NCBI GenBank assembly: GCA_038230035.1
Contig: JBBRNX010000001.1
Span: 372,001-436,000 of the forward strand
Direction of reading: 5' to 3'
Origin: Gaiella sp038230035
Lineage (GTDB): Bacteria; Actinomycetota; Thermoleophilia; Gaiellales; Gaiellaceae
Length of the DNA: 64,000 bases
In this document: one piece after another, positions 40,483 to 48,468 of the stretch
Layout: each line of letters opens with the position of its first letter
How positions within the stretch are numbered: the first letter of the stretch is position 1
The notes under the pieces: model-generated
Database searches by the model: none
What the model saw: the letters and a program-made list of their open reading frames with translations, nothing else
Told to the model about the DNA's origin: nothing
Made by a program: the position numbers and the translations under genes

Positions 40483-41709
40483 CTATGCGGCGGCCGGCAG
40501 CCCACGCGCGCTCACCGCATACGCCGCGATCAAAAGCCCGGTTAGGCCGGCGACGCCGAAGGCGAGCTGCGTTCCCCCGACCTGGACGAGCCAGCCGGCG
40601 ACGATCCCGCCGACCGGGGCCAGACCGGCGAACGCGAACAGGTAGAGGCTGACGACGCGGCCTCGCAGATGATCGGGCGTTCCAGTTTGGACGAGGGCGT
40701 TCGCGTTGGCGGTCAGAAGCGTGAAGCTCGCGCCGACGACGAAGAGCAAGACGCCGCAGGGCCATACTCCGCGCAGCGGCGCAAGAGCCAGCATCGCGGT
40801 GCTGAAACCCGCCAGCCCGACGAGCATCCCCTTCCAGCTCGCGCGCCCGAGCGTTGCGGTGACGAGCGCGCCCGCAAGCGCACCGGCTCCGAAGGCCGCG
40901 GAGAGAATCCCGAAGGTCCGCGGTCCCGTGTGCAGCGTGCTCGACGCGAGCAGCGGCAGGATCACATTGAAGTTGAAGCCGACGGTGCTCATCACCGTCA
41001 CGATGCCGAGCACGAGTCTCAGGTCGCGCGACTGTCGGACGAAGGAGATTCCCTCGCGGACGTCGGCAAGGACGGTCGCTCGCGCGCCGCGTACGACCGG
41101 GTAGAGCTCATCCGTCCGCATCGCGAGCAGCCCAGCCAGAACTGCCAGGAAGCTGAAGGCGTTGACGAGGAAACACGCGCCGACATTGACCGCTGCGATC
41201 AGGACGCCGGCAATCGCCGGCCCGACGACGCGCGACATGTTGAAGAGGCTGGAGTTCAGCGCGACTGCGTTCGGCAACTCGTCGCCGCCGACCAGTTGGT
41301 ACGTCAACGCCTGACGGCCCGGCGCGTCGAAGACCTGCGCTACTCCCGAAAGCACTGCCAGGAGAAAGACGAGCGGAAGCGTCGCCGTGCCGGTGAGCGC
41401 GAGCACGGCGAGCGTTGCCGAGAGCACCATCGACAGGCTCTGCGTCCCGATCACGAGGCGGCGGTTGTCGACCCTGTCGGCCAGGACACCCGAGACGAGC
41501 CCGAGGACGGTGAACGGCACGAAGCGGCAGAACGCGAGCGCGCCGACCGCTAGTGGCGAGTGCGTCATCTGGATGACGAGCCAGGCCAGTGCAACGTTCT
41601 GCATCCAGGTGCCCGAGACCGACACGACCTGGCCCGAGAAGAAGAGGCGGTAGTTCCGGTGGTCGTGCAGGCTGCGGAACGTCCGCGCCTGAAGTGCCAT
41701 GGCGGTCAC
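40483..41709 (-). CDS. MFS exporter (DHA3/EntS-like, 12 TM)
   Basis: A 408-aa transporter with about 12 TM segments. The N-terminus FRSLHDHRNYRLFFSGQVVSVSGTWMQNVALAWLV is diagnostic of the DHA3 branch (EntS, Tet(V)-like). SGVLADRVDNRRLV is motif A, and GTPDHLRGRVVSLYLFAFAG is the C-half equivalent. The substrate is unknown. The GTG start overlaps the MarR stop (GTGA), so a MarR-controlled efflux pump is inferred. Confidence 0.9.
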   Translation of the reverse strand: MTAMALQARTFRSLHDHRNYRLFFSGQVVSVSGTWMQNVALAWLVIQMTHSPLAVGALAFCRFVPFTVLGLVSGVLADRVDNRRLVIGTQSLSMVLSATLAVLALTGTATLPLVFLLAVLSGVAQVFDAPGRQALTYQLVGGDELPNAVALNSSLFNMSRVVGPAIAGVLIAAVNVGACFLVNAFSFLAVLAGLLAMRTDELYPVVRGARATVLADVREGISFVRQSRDLRLVLGIVTVMSTVGFNFNVILPLLASSTLHTGPRTFGILSAAFGAGALAGALVTATLGRASWKGMLVGLAGFSTAMLALAPLRGVWPCGVLLFVVGASFTLLTANANALVQTGTPDHLRGRVVSLYLFAFAGLAPVGGIVAGWLVQVGGTQLAFGVAGLTGLLIAAYAVSARGLPAAA

Positions 41710-42149
41710 AGCCAGGCTTTCGACAGAAGCGTGTTGAGCGGCTCGATCGCCTGCTCGATCGCCTCGACCTGTTCAGGCGGAAGCTCAGCGAGCCGCTCGG
41801 CCAACCACGTCGTCCGCTGCGCGCGGACCTTGCGCAACAGCCGGTCTCCGGCAGTCGTCAGCTCGAGACCGACCCGGCGGCGGTCGCCGCCGGAGCGGAT
41901 GCGCTCGATGAGGCCCGCAGCCTCGAGGCGGTCGACGTGGCCGGACAGCGACGGGGCCGAGATCCGCTCCAGCTCGGCCAGTTCGCGGAGGCTGAGCCCG
42001 GGATATTCGCGAATCAGCAACAGGAGCGTTGCCTGACGGCTCGTGATGCCGAGTGACTCCGTCTCGCGACGGAGCTCGCGCGCGAGACGCAGCAGCGCGG
42101 GCCGGAGGCGGTTCGCCGTCTCGAGCGTATCGATAGGAGAGCTAATCAT
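41706..42149 (-). CDS. MarR-family transcriptional regulator
   Basis: A 147-aa winged-helix regulator. LGITSRQATLLLLIREYPGLSLRELAELERISAPSLSGHVDRLEAAGLIERI is the HTH, and RSGGDRRRVGLELT is the wing. It precedes the MFS exporter in one operon. A perfect palindrome overlaps its own start codon, consistent with autorepression. Confidence 0.93.
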   Translation of the reverse strand: MISSPIDTLETANRLRPALLRLARELRRETESLGITSRQATLLLLIREYPGLSLRELAELERISAPSLSGHVDRLEAAGLIERIRSGGDRRRVGLELTTAGDRLLRKVRAQRTTWLAERLAELPPEQVEAIEQAIEPLNTLLSKAWL

Positions 42150-42154
42150 TAGCT
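42140..42154 (-). promoter_or_regulatory. Palindrome over the marR start codon (probable operator)
   Basis: AGCTAAT-C-ATTAGCT is a perfect 15-bp palindrome whose centre lies in the ATG of the marR gene. A -10-like TATAGT sits 11 nt before the ATG on the minus strand. Confidence 0.55.
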
Positions 42155-42201
42155 AGACGAACTATAGCGGGAAAGGCCGAGTCTGCGTCGAACCCGCTCG
42201 C

Positions 42202-42655
42202 ATGAGCGAAGCGCGAGACGACCCCTTCCGCCATCTGCAAGCGCAGCAGCACTCGCGCGGTGCGTTCGGCGACGACCCGTTCGGGAAAGCTGCCGAAACC
42301 GGGGCGCGGTTCTTCGGCACCCCCGGGCTACATCATCGGCCAGACCGCCGTCGTGATCGTCTGGATTGCGCTGAACGCGGCTGCTGTCGCGCTCCGCTGG
42401 GATCCATACCCCTTCATCCTCTTGAACCTGATGTTCTCGCTCCAGGCTGCCTATGCGGCCCCGCTGATCCTCCTCGCGCAGACCCGGCAGGCCGAGCGCG
42501 ACAAGGCGCACGTCGAGGCCGATGCGATGCATCGGGAGGAGATCGCACGGAATCAGGCCAACCTGCTCGCAGTGAACACGAAGCTCACCGAGCAGGTACA
42601 CGAGCTGACGCTCGAGATTCATCGGACGACGTGCCCCCAGACCGGGCAGTCGTAG
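42202..42655 (+). pseudogene. DUF1003 membrane protein gene with a frameshift
   Basis: The ATG frame from 42202 gives FGDDPFGKAAETGARFFGTP, then leaves the family. One frame over, GYIIGQTAVVIVWIALN...WDPYPFILLNLMFSLQAAYAAPLILLAQTRQ continues it to the stop at 42655. The break is at the run CCCCCGGG (42320-42327). Removing one base there restores a ~151-aa DUF1003 protein with two TM helices and a C-terminal coiled coil. A homopolymer site makes sequencing error as likely as mutation. Confidence 0.8.
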
Positions 42656-42731
42656 CATGGTGCGTTCCTGAAGAACGCGTCGGCCAGTGTTGGACAGTGC
42701 AGTTGCTGCTGTGAAGCAGCCGAAGTCGACC

Positions 42732-42809
42732 CTAGCGCCTTCGGAAGCGGTAGCCGCCGAAGACCATTAGGACTATCACGACGATAATGATCAGTAGCCA
42801 GATCGACAT
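42732..42809 (-). CDS. 25-aa single-TM membrane peptide
   Basis: The product is a bare hydrophobic helix starting MSIWLLIIIVVIVLMVF and closing with GGYRFRRR, giving a positive-inside anchor. A GGAG ribosome-binding site lies 7 nt before the ATG at 42809. Longer in-frame extensions read poorly. Tiny TM proteins of this kind are common stress or regulatory peptides, but I recognise no specific family. Confidence 0.55.
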   Translation of the reverse strand: MSIWLLIIIVVIVLMVFGGYRFRRR

Positions 42810-43021
42810 TGGGCACTCCGTTTCGTTCGCGGTGGGGTTCGTTCGCGGTGAGGCGGTCATTCCCGCCCTTCGGGTCGATGAAACGTCGGCGTCGCAATCC
42901 GCACCGACCGAAACGACATGACGGAACGGACTCCGGAGGGGAGGTACCCGATTGCGGGCGTCGAGACGAAGGCGCACACTACGGCGCGCAGTCGCTCAAT
43001 TCCGTGCGTGAGGAGACGTCG

Positions 43022-43069
43022 ATGACGGTGATTGAACGCGCCAAAGGCGTTCTCGTGGAACGACACTAG
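43022..43069 (+). CDS. 15-aa ORF resembling the first helix of an ANTAR domain
   Basis: ATG 43022 to TAG 43069 encodes MTVIERAKGVLVERH. The VIERAKGVLVERH part matches the start of ANTAR RNA-binding domains, where VIxxAKGxLMERH is typical. GAGGAGA lies 7-8 nt upstream and the stop abuts the ATG of the next gene (TAGATG). Either a coupled leader peptide or the remnant of a deleted ANTAR gene is possible. Confidence 0.45.
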   Translation: MTVIERAKGVLVERH

Positions 43070-43600
43070 ATGTCCGATCCGACCCCGAGCCGCAAGCTCG
43101 TCGGTGCAGAGGTGCTGCGTGACGAACTTGTCCGCGAGTTGCTCGCAATGCGGCTGATCGGGGTGCTCGCGACGCTCGAGCCGGACGGCTCGGTACATGC
43201 CGTGCCGATGTGGCTTGCGCCGGGCGACGACGCGATCCTGCTGGGTACGGGCTCACGCAGTCGGAAGGTCCGGAACCTGGAGCGTGATCCGCGGGCGACT
43301 CTCGTGCTGCACGACTCGCGGCTCGGAGCAGAGGTCTGCGGGGCCTCGATCCGCGGTCGCGTCGAGCTGCTGCAGGGCGACACTGCGACGGCTCTCGTCC
43401 GCGAGGTGCATCGCCGCTACGTCGGCGATGCGCGCGAACGGCTGCCGGCCGTCGATTCATTCCTCGGCTCGGACGACGTCGCCTGCCGCTTCGTGCCCGA
43501 GGAGGCATTCACCTGGGATGAACGAGGAAGCGAGGCCGCCGGCGTTCTGCGCGAGTCGGCGGCTGCCTATCCACTCGAGCCGACCTCGCCGCGAAACTGA
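43070..43600 (+). CDS. PPOX-class flavin/F420-binding split-barrel protein
   Basis: A 176-aa split-barrel protein of the pyridoxamine-5'-phosphate-oxidase-like class. The strands RLIGVLATLEPDGSVHAVPMWLAP and ILLGTGSRSRKVRNLERDPRATLVLHD are typical of actinobacterial PPOX proteins that bind FMN, F420 or heme. The substrate is unknown. Start ATG 43070 follows directly on the ANTAR-like mini ORF. A long terminator overlaps its end. Confidence 0.85.
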   Translation: MSDPTPSRKLVGAEVLRDELVRELLAMRLIGVLATLEPDGSVHAVPMWLAPGDDAILLGTGSRSRKVRNLERDPRATLVLHDSRLGAEVCGASIRGRVELLQGDTATALVREVHRRYVGDARERLPAVDSFLGSDDVACRFVPEEAFTWDERGSEAAGVLRESAAAYPLEPTSPRN

Positions 43601-43636
43601 GTCGGGGACAGGGGTAGACCCTGTCCCCGACTCAGT
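43596..43636. terminator. Strong bidirectional hairpin terminator
   Basis: A perfect 18-bp stem (ACTGAGTCGGGGACAGGG and complement) around a 5-nt loop is followed by TCTT. It overlaps the PPOX stop and precedes the convergent secreted pseudogene. Confidence 0.85.
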
Positions 43637-43638
43637 TC

Positions 43639-44263
43639 TTACGTCGTCTTCCAGGGGTCGACGTAGACGTCGTCGATCTTCCAGCCCGCGTTGCCCGCAG
43701 CCGTGAATCGGAACTGGACGTTCGAGGTCAGCCCGTCGAGTGCCAGGAGCCCGGTCGCGTTCGCGAGGATCAGAGCCTGAAGCGTCGGGGCCCATGCGCC
43801 TCTCCCAGGGATCACCGTGACCGGCTGGGTGAAGGTCCCGAAACACGGTGTTGTAGATCACGTCGACCTTCAGAGGTGAGATTGCGTTGCCGCCGACCGC
43901 GAAGAACCGGAGCGTCGGGCTCACGAGGTCGACGCATTGCGCCGGAGAGAGGCCGAACCTCCGGCCGGGAGCCACAGAGACGCGCCGTCAGTCGACCGAT
44001 GCACCTTGAACGGCTCGTTGCCGGGCGATGACCCTTGCGCCACCTGCGAGCTTCCAGGACGACGTCGATCCTTCGAACGCCCCGCCAGGAGCGAGTGTGT
44101 AGGCCGCCGGATCGGTCCCGCGAAGGAACGGGTGCTCGGCCGATGCCGAACACGTTGCCGCCGCTGCTGCTGGACGCGCTGCGATGCCGGCGGCGAGTGC
44201 CGCGACGGTCGAGGCAACCGTGAGTGCCGTGCCGAGCCGCAGGAGTCGTGCCGCAGAAATCAC
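43639..44263 (-). pseudogene. Secreted-protein gene broken by three frameshifts
   Basis: Read on the minus strand from GTG 44263 (AAAGGAGA ribosome-binding site 9 nt upstream), a signal peptide (TALTVASTVAALAAGIAARPAAA) leads to CSASAEHPFLRGTDPAAYTLAPGG. The rest of the family pattern appears in other frames: GNEPFKVH, SPAQCVDLVSPTLRFFAVGG, then GTFTQPVTVIPGRGAWAPTLQ to KIDDVYVDPWKTT. Breaks lie near 44021 (one extra base), 43948 (one missing) and 43842 (one extra). Repaired, it would be a ~207-aa exported beta-sandwich protein of a kind common in Thermoleophilia. Confidence 0.75.
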
Positions 44264-44350
44264 AGAATCTGTCTCCTTTGGAGCTTGGGGTGGGAGTCGA
44301 CGGGGGGTGTCGCTCGGTGCCCGTATTCGACCGTCTCTCCCATGATGGTT

Positions 44351-44407
44351 CGGGCGTTTTGGCGAGAAACCCCTGGAAAGGGGGCACGTTTCCCTCGAAC
44401 GAGGGAA
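44351..44407 (+). ncRNA. Structured leader upstream of the HD-GYP gene
   Basis: The 190-bp gap before the HD-GYP gene folds into stacked elements. One is CCCC-TGGAAA-GGGG near 44370-44384 with a GAAA-type loop. The other is the perfect hairpin TTCCCTCG-AA-CGAGGGAA (44390-44407). It could be a cis-regulatory RNA or protein-binding palindromes. It does not match the c-di-GMP riboswitch consensus as I know it. Confidence 0.35.
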
Positions 44408-44453
44408 GTTGCGTTCGGGTCAAGGCGCACTGTCGTCGTGCCGATGGTTTGCG

Positions 44454-45825
44454 ATGACCCTTGTCGAGAACGAGGCGCTCGCGGCTGGCCGTGGTCTCAC
44501 GCTGGCTTTCGATCCGGGTGCCGACGACGCGGTCGGCGAGCACCGCTCGTCGCTGTCCGGGCTTGGCCGCGGCGACCGGGCAGCTGTCGTGCTCGTCGGT
44601 GGCGGCTTTCTCGTTGCGGCACTCACGCTGCTCGTGCTCGGCCCGGCCAACCGGCAACCCGATCTACTCGCGCTCAGCCTCTGTCTTGCCGTCTACGCAG
44701 TCGTATCGCGCGTGGAGTTCGAGGTTTTTACCGGCGCCTCGGTGCCGACCCAACTTGTGCTGGTGCCGATGCTCTTCATCCTGCCGCTGCGCGTCGTGCC
44801 GCTCGCCGTCGCCGGTGGACTGATGCTCGGCTCGTGCCTCACCTGGGCGAGAGGCGGAATCGCGCCGCAGCGCGTCTTCGTGAACCTGATCGGCTGCTGG
44901 CACGCGATCGGGCCGGTGCTCGTCCTGTGGCTTGCCGGTGATCGGGCGCTCCGTTGGTCGATCTGGCCGATTCTCGTTGCGGCGCTCGTGGCCCAGTTCG
45001 CCTTCGAGCTCGCCGGGATCGTGATCCACGAATGGATCGCCCGGCGGACGAAGCCGCTCGAGGTGATACCGCACATCTTCCGCGTGCAGCTCGTCGACGC
45101 GGCACTCGCACCTGTTGGTCTCGCCGTCGCCGTCGCCACGAGAGGCGAGCCGTACGGAGTTCTGCTCGTTCTACCGCTGGTCGGCCTGCTGGGGTGTTCG
45201 CGCGCGAGCGCCGGGCACGGATCGACAACGCACTGGAGCTGTCGACCGCGTACCGCGGGACTGCGCTTCTGCTGGGCGATGTCGTCGAGGCCGATGATGC
45301 CTACACGGGTCTGTACAGCCGCGATGTCGTCGAGCTGTCGCTAGCCGTGGCCGACGAGCTCGGCCTTCCGGCCGACGAGCGTCGCAATACCGAGTTCGTC
45401 GCTCTCCTGCACGACGTCGGCAAGATCCGGATGCCCGCCGAGATCAGCAACAAGCCGGGACCGCTGACGCCGGAGGAGCGGTCCGTCATGGGACCCACAC
45501 CGTTGAGGGCCAGTTGATGCTCGAGCATGTCGGCGGTCTCCTCGGCAGCGTCGGTCGGCTCGTCCGCTCGTGTCATGAGCGCTGGGACGGCGCCGGCTAC
45601 CCGGACGGTCTGGCGCCCAAGGCGATACCGCCTGTTGCCGCGGTCGTGATGTGCTGCGACGCGTTCAGCGCGATGACGACCGACCGCCCGTACCGCAAGG
45701 CGCTGCCGCTGGCGGAGGCGCTCTCCGAGTTGCGTGTGAACTCCGGCACGCAGTTCTCCCCGGCGGTCGTGGCGGCCCTGGTGGCGGTCGTCGAACGCGG
45801 CACCATGAACCGACCTGTCGCCTGA
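44454..45825 (+). pseudogene. Membrane HD-GYP domain protein gene with two frameshifts
   Basis: ATG 44454 opens a ~240-aa membrane region with about seven TM segments. The frame then breaks at GGGG 45191-45194 (one base missing) and continues in another frame as VFARERRARIDNALELSTAYRG...DDAYTG, with the HD motif LLHDVGKIRMP. A second break near 45491 (one base missing) moves to MLEHVGGLLGSV...HERWDGAGYPDGL...DAFSAMTTDRPYR. HD-GYP enzymes hydrolyse c-di-GMP. Here HDVGK and HERWDGxGYP are present, but the canonical protein would need both repairs. Confidence 0.82.
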
Positions 45826-45855
45826 CCCTCCGGCTCGAGCTACTCGGGCTCGGGG

Positions 45856-46551
45856 CTACTTTGCTTCGGCCTCGAGCTTGTAGCCGACGCCGTAGCGGGT
45901 CTGGAGGAAGGTATGCGACATGGCGCGACGGTCGATCTTCTCGCGCAGCTTGCGGACGAAGACGTCGACCGTGCGGTCGCGATGCGTCGCGCGGCGGCCC
46001 CACACCCGTTGCAGCAGCTCGTCGCGGGTGAGCACGCGGCCCTGCTCGAGGGCAAGCGCGTAGAGAAGGCGGAACTCGGTTGGTGTGACGTTGGCGCTCT
46101 CACCGTTGACGTACGCCTGGACGTTGCGCGGGTCGAGACGGAGCTCCTGGATCACGATCTCGTCGTCGCGGCGCGGATCGGGTGCACGCGTACCGCGCCG
46201 GGCGACCGCGGTCACGCGTGCTGCGAGCTCCTTCATCGAGAACGGCTTGACGAGATAGTCGTCGGCGCCGAGCTCGAGGGCGTGGACGCGGTCGTGCTCA
46301 GTGCCGCGAGCAGACACGACGACGATCGGCGTGCCGATTCCCTCGTCACGCGCCTGCTCGATCACCCGCCAGCCGTCGAGGCCCGGCAGCATCAGATCGA
46401 GGACGCACACGTCGGGACGCTCGAAGCGGAGTCGTTGCAGCCCTATCTCGCCGCTCGACACGGACACCGGGTCGAAACCTGCTGCCTGCAGGTGCCGCGA
46501 CATGCCGCGGGCGATCACATCGTCGTCTTCGATGATCAGAACCTTCGACAT
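45856..46551 (-). CDS. OmpR/PhoB-family response regulator (RegX3-like)
   Basis: A 231-aa regulator. The receiver has the acidic pair IIEDDDV, phospho-acceptor Asp in CVLDLMLPGLDGW, and Lys in YLVKPFSMKEL. The winged helix follows with VTPTEFRLLYALALEQGRVLTRDELLQRVWGRRATHRDRTVDVFVRKLREKI. It lies 1 kb from a histidine kinase and the pst operon, so a role as the phosphate regulator PhoP/RegX3 is inferred. The kinase gene is on the other strand across an RTX-repeat gene, which is unusual for this pair. Confidence 0.92.
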   Translation of the reverse strand: MSKVLIIEDDDVIARGMSRHLQAAGFDPVSVSSGEIGLQRLRFERPDVCVLDLMLPGLDGWRVIEQARDEGIGTPIVVVSARGTEHDRVHALELGADDYLVKPFSMKELAARVTAVARRGTRAPDPRRDDEIVIQELRLDPRNVQAYVNGESANVTPTEFRLLYALALEQGRVLTRDELLQRVWGRRATHRDRTVDVFVRKLREKIDRRAMSHTFLQTRYGVGYKLEAEAK

Positions 46552-46565
46552 CGCGACACATCATG

Positions 46566-46593
46566 AACGGCCCCCGGGGGTTCGGGGGCCGTT
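46566..46593 (-). terminator. Hairpin terminator of the RTX-type gene
   Basis: AACGGCCCCC (46566-46575) pairs with GGGGGCCGTT (46584-46593). It lies between the RTX-repeat gene and the response-regulator gene, both on the minus strand. Confidence 0.7.
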
Positions 46594-46648
46594 AGATGGT
46601 GTCCGAGTGGTAAGCGGATGGTGAAGCTCAGCCGCTCTGGTGAACGCT

Positions 46649-47302
46649 CTAGCTGTCGGCCTGATCGTTGTTGTCGGCGTTGTCTGCCGCATCCTGGGCT
46701 GTCGGGACGTTCTCGATCACGATCGTCTCGCAGCCGCGAATCGTCGTCAGCGAGCGCTCGGACGCAAGGACGAAGGCGGTGTCGTTGCCTGGGCCGCAGT
46801 CGAGCACGTCACGCTGGCCGTCGCCGGCTAGCGCGTGGAGCCGATCGTCGCCAGGCCCCCCGTGCAGAACGTCGGTGCCCACTCCACCCCAGAGCGAGTC
46901 GTTGCCGTCGCCGCCGTTGACGGTGTCGTTGCCCGAGCCGCCGTGAAGGCTGTCGTCGCCGGGGCCGCCTGTGATCGTGTCGTCACCGGAGCCTCCCCAG
47001 ACGACGTCTTGACCCTCGCCGCCGCCGAGCCGGTCGTCGCCGACGCCGCCGTACACGAGGTCGCTGCCGTCGCCACCCCAGGCGGTGTCGTCGCCCGAGC
47101 CGGCGCGGACCAGGTCGGCACCTGGGCCGGCGTTGATGGTGTCGTTCCCCTGGAAGGCGCTGATGGCGTCGGCGCCCCTCGTGCCGCGCAGCGTGTCGTC
47201 GCCGTTCGTGCCCTTGATGACGGCCGCGGCCGCCACACTCGCGAACACGAGTGCCGAAACCGCTGCTGTGAACACAACCGCCTTGAATGTCCTGCCTCTC
47301 AT
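46649..47302 (-). CDS. Secreted RTX-type calcium-binding repeat protein
   Basis: A 217-aa exported protein. A signal peptide (VVFTAAVSALVFASVAAAA) is followed by about 12 nonapeptide repeats of the GGxGxDxLx type (GTNGDDTLR, GGPGDDSLHGGSGNDTVNGG). These form a parallel beta-roll that folds on binding calcium. The end has a Cys pair (DCGPGN...RGCETIVI). A GAGGGAGAT ribosome-binding site precedes the ATG. The role of short stand-alone RTX proteins of this kind is unknown. Confidence 0.88.
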   Translation of the reverse strand: MRGRTFKAVVFTAAVSALVFASVAAAAVIKGTNGDDTLRGTRGADAISAFQGNDTINAGPGADLVRAGSGDDTAWGGDGSDLVYGGVGDDRLGGGEGQDVVWGGSGDDTITGGPGDDSLHGGSGNDTVNGGDGNDSLWGGVGTDVLHGGPGDDRLHALAGDGQRDVLDCGPGNDTAFVLASERSLTTIRGCETIVIENVPTAQDAADNADNNDQADS

Positions 47303-47416
47303 CGTCGATCTCCCTCGGTTGGTGTCGGATGACTCCCCTATTCACGGCTTTCCGTATGAGGTGCCGGTTGCGGCTGAGTCAGTCGGACGCAAGCCGTCTG
47401 TTAGAACCCCGTGAGC

Positions 47417-48340
47417 ATGGATCCGGATGCAGGGAGAGGTCGGACGCTCGTCGAGGAGAGCCGCGAGGCGGTTGTCGTGCTCGACGAGGGCGACATCGTC
47501 CTCATAGCGAGCCGTCGTGCTCGGCAGTCGATCGACGGTCTTGTCGAAGGAGACGCGCTGCCCGCGGGTGTGCTCTCGGGCGAGCGCGGGCTCGTCCCGC
47601 TGGTTGTCCCCTACGAGGTGGGTGGTCGCCGTGAGCGGCTCGTCTACCTGAGTCGTGAGGGAGACCTCGCTGCCTACGAGGAGCTGCGGGCGGGATTCAC
47701 CGCCGCGGTGTCGCACGAGCTGCGGACGCCGCTCGCGCGACTGCTGGCGCTGCTCGAGATGGCGATGCTCCCTGGCGAAGATGTTGCGGCGCTCGTCGAC
47801 CAGGCGCGCGGCGAGGTGGAACAGGTCCGCGAGCTGATAGACGAGGTGCTGTTCCTGAGCGAGCTCGAGTCGGGGGCGCGGGTCGTCGCGCTCGGCTCCG
47901 TCCCGATCCTGCCGGAGCTCGAAGCCTTCGTCGTCGAGCTCGCCGATCGCTCGGCTCGCGCCGGTGTGGCTCTCTTCGTCGAGGGCGACCCGGAGATCGA
48001 GCTCCCGTTGCGACCCCGCATGCTCCGTGTGATCGCGCAGAACCTGGCCGAGAACGCGATCCGCTACGCCGGACCAGGCGCAACCTTCACTCTCGCCGTC
48101 GAGCGCATCGGCGACGAGATCGTCCTGCGCGGCGCCGACGACGGTGTCGGAGTGAGCGAGACCGAGCTGGGACGGCTGTTCGAGCGCTTCTTCCGTGCTG
48201 ATCGGGCGCGAGCGTCGCGAGGCACGGGACTAGGACTGGCAATCGTCAAGCACATCGTGACGCAGTCCGGCGGGACGGTCGAGGCGCGCGGCAGCCGTGG
48301 GCACGGTCTCGAGATCCGCTGCACGTACCCGGCAGCCTGA
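47417..48340 (+). CDS. Sensor histidine kinase (PhoR/SenX3-like, soluble)
   Basis: A ~307-aa kinase without TM segments. The N-terminal ~95 residues may be a degenerate PAS domain. The DHp helix has the phospho-His in AAVSHELRTPLARLLAL, then the N box QNLAENAIRYA, G1 RGADDGVGV and G2 RGTGLGLAIVKHIV. It lies immediately upstream of the PHO-box and pstB, so phosphate sensing with the nearby RegX3-like regulator is inferred. GTG 47411 is an alternative start. Confidence 0.88.
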   Translation: MDPDAGRGRTLVEESREAVVVLDEGDIVLIASRRARQSIDGLVEGDALPAGVLSGERGLVPLVVPYEVGGRRERLVYLSREGDLAAYEELRAGFTAAVSHELRTPLARLLALLEMAMLPGEDVAALVDQARGEVEQVRELIDEVLFLSELESGARVVALGSVPILPELEAFVVELADRSARAGVALFVEGDPEIELPLRPRMLRVIAQNLAENAIRYAGPGATFTLAVERIGDEIVLRGADDGVGVSETELGRLFERFFRADRARASRGTGLGLAIVKHIVTQSGGTVEARGSRGHGLEIRCTYPAA

Positions 48341-48394
48341 CGCGCCCCCACTGACGACCCGGTGCCTGGCACGGGACAGGCACGCGCACGGGTC

Positions 48395-48427
48395 GTTCAC
48401 CACTTCGTCACCAAAGGTTCACGACCG
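48395..48427 (+). promoter_or_regulatory. PHO-box-like triple direct repeat before pstB-phoU
   Basis: Three 11-bp units run head to tail: GTTCACCACTT (48395-48405), CGTCACCAAAG (48406-48416), GTTCACGACCG (48417-48427). This is the layout of actinobacterial PHO boxes bound by PhoP, whose units centre on GTTCACC. It ends 41 bp before pstB. Confidence 0.75.
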
Positions 48428-48468
48428 GGTAGCCCCAGCCCAGCGGGGGCGAGACGACACTCGGCTCG

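Noticed and set aside
44351..44420. c-di-GMP riboswitch before the HD-GYP gene
   Set aside because: The hairpin and GAAA loop are suggestive, but the conserved core segments are absent. Kept only as an unclassified structured leader.
46612..46648. Possible PHO box before the RegX3-like gene
   Set aside because: GTTCACC and CTTCACC occur on the minus strand but 19 bp apart, not 11 or 22, and a terminator lies between them and the gene.
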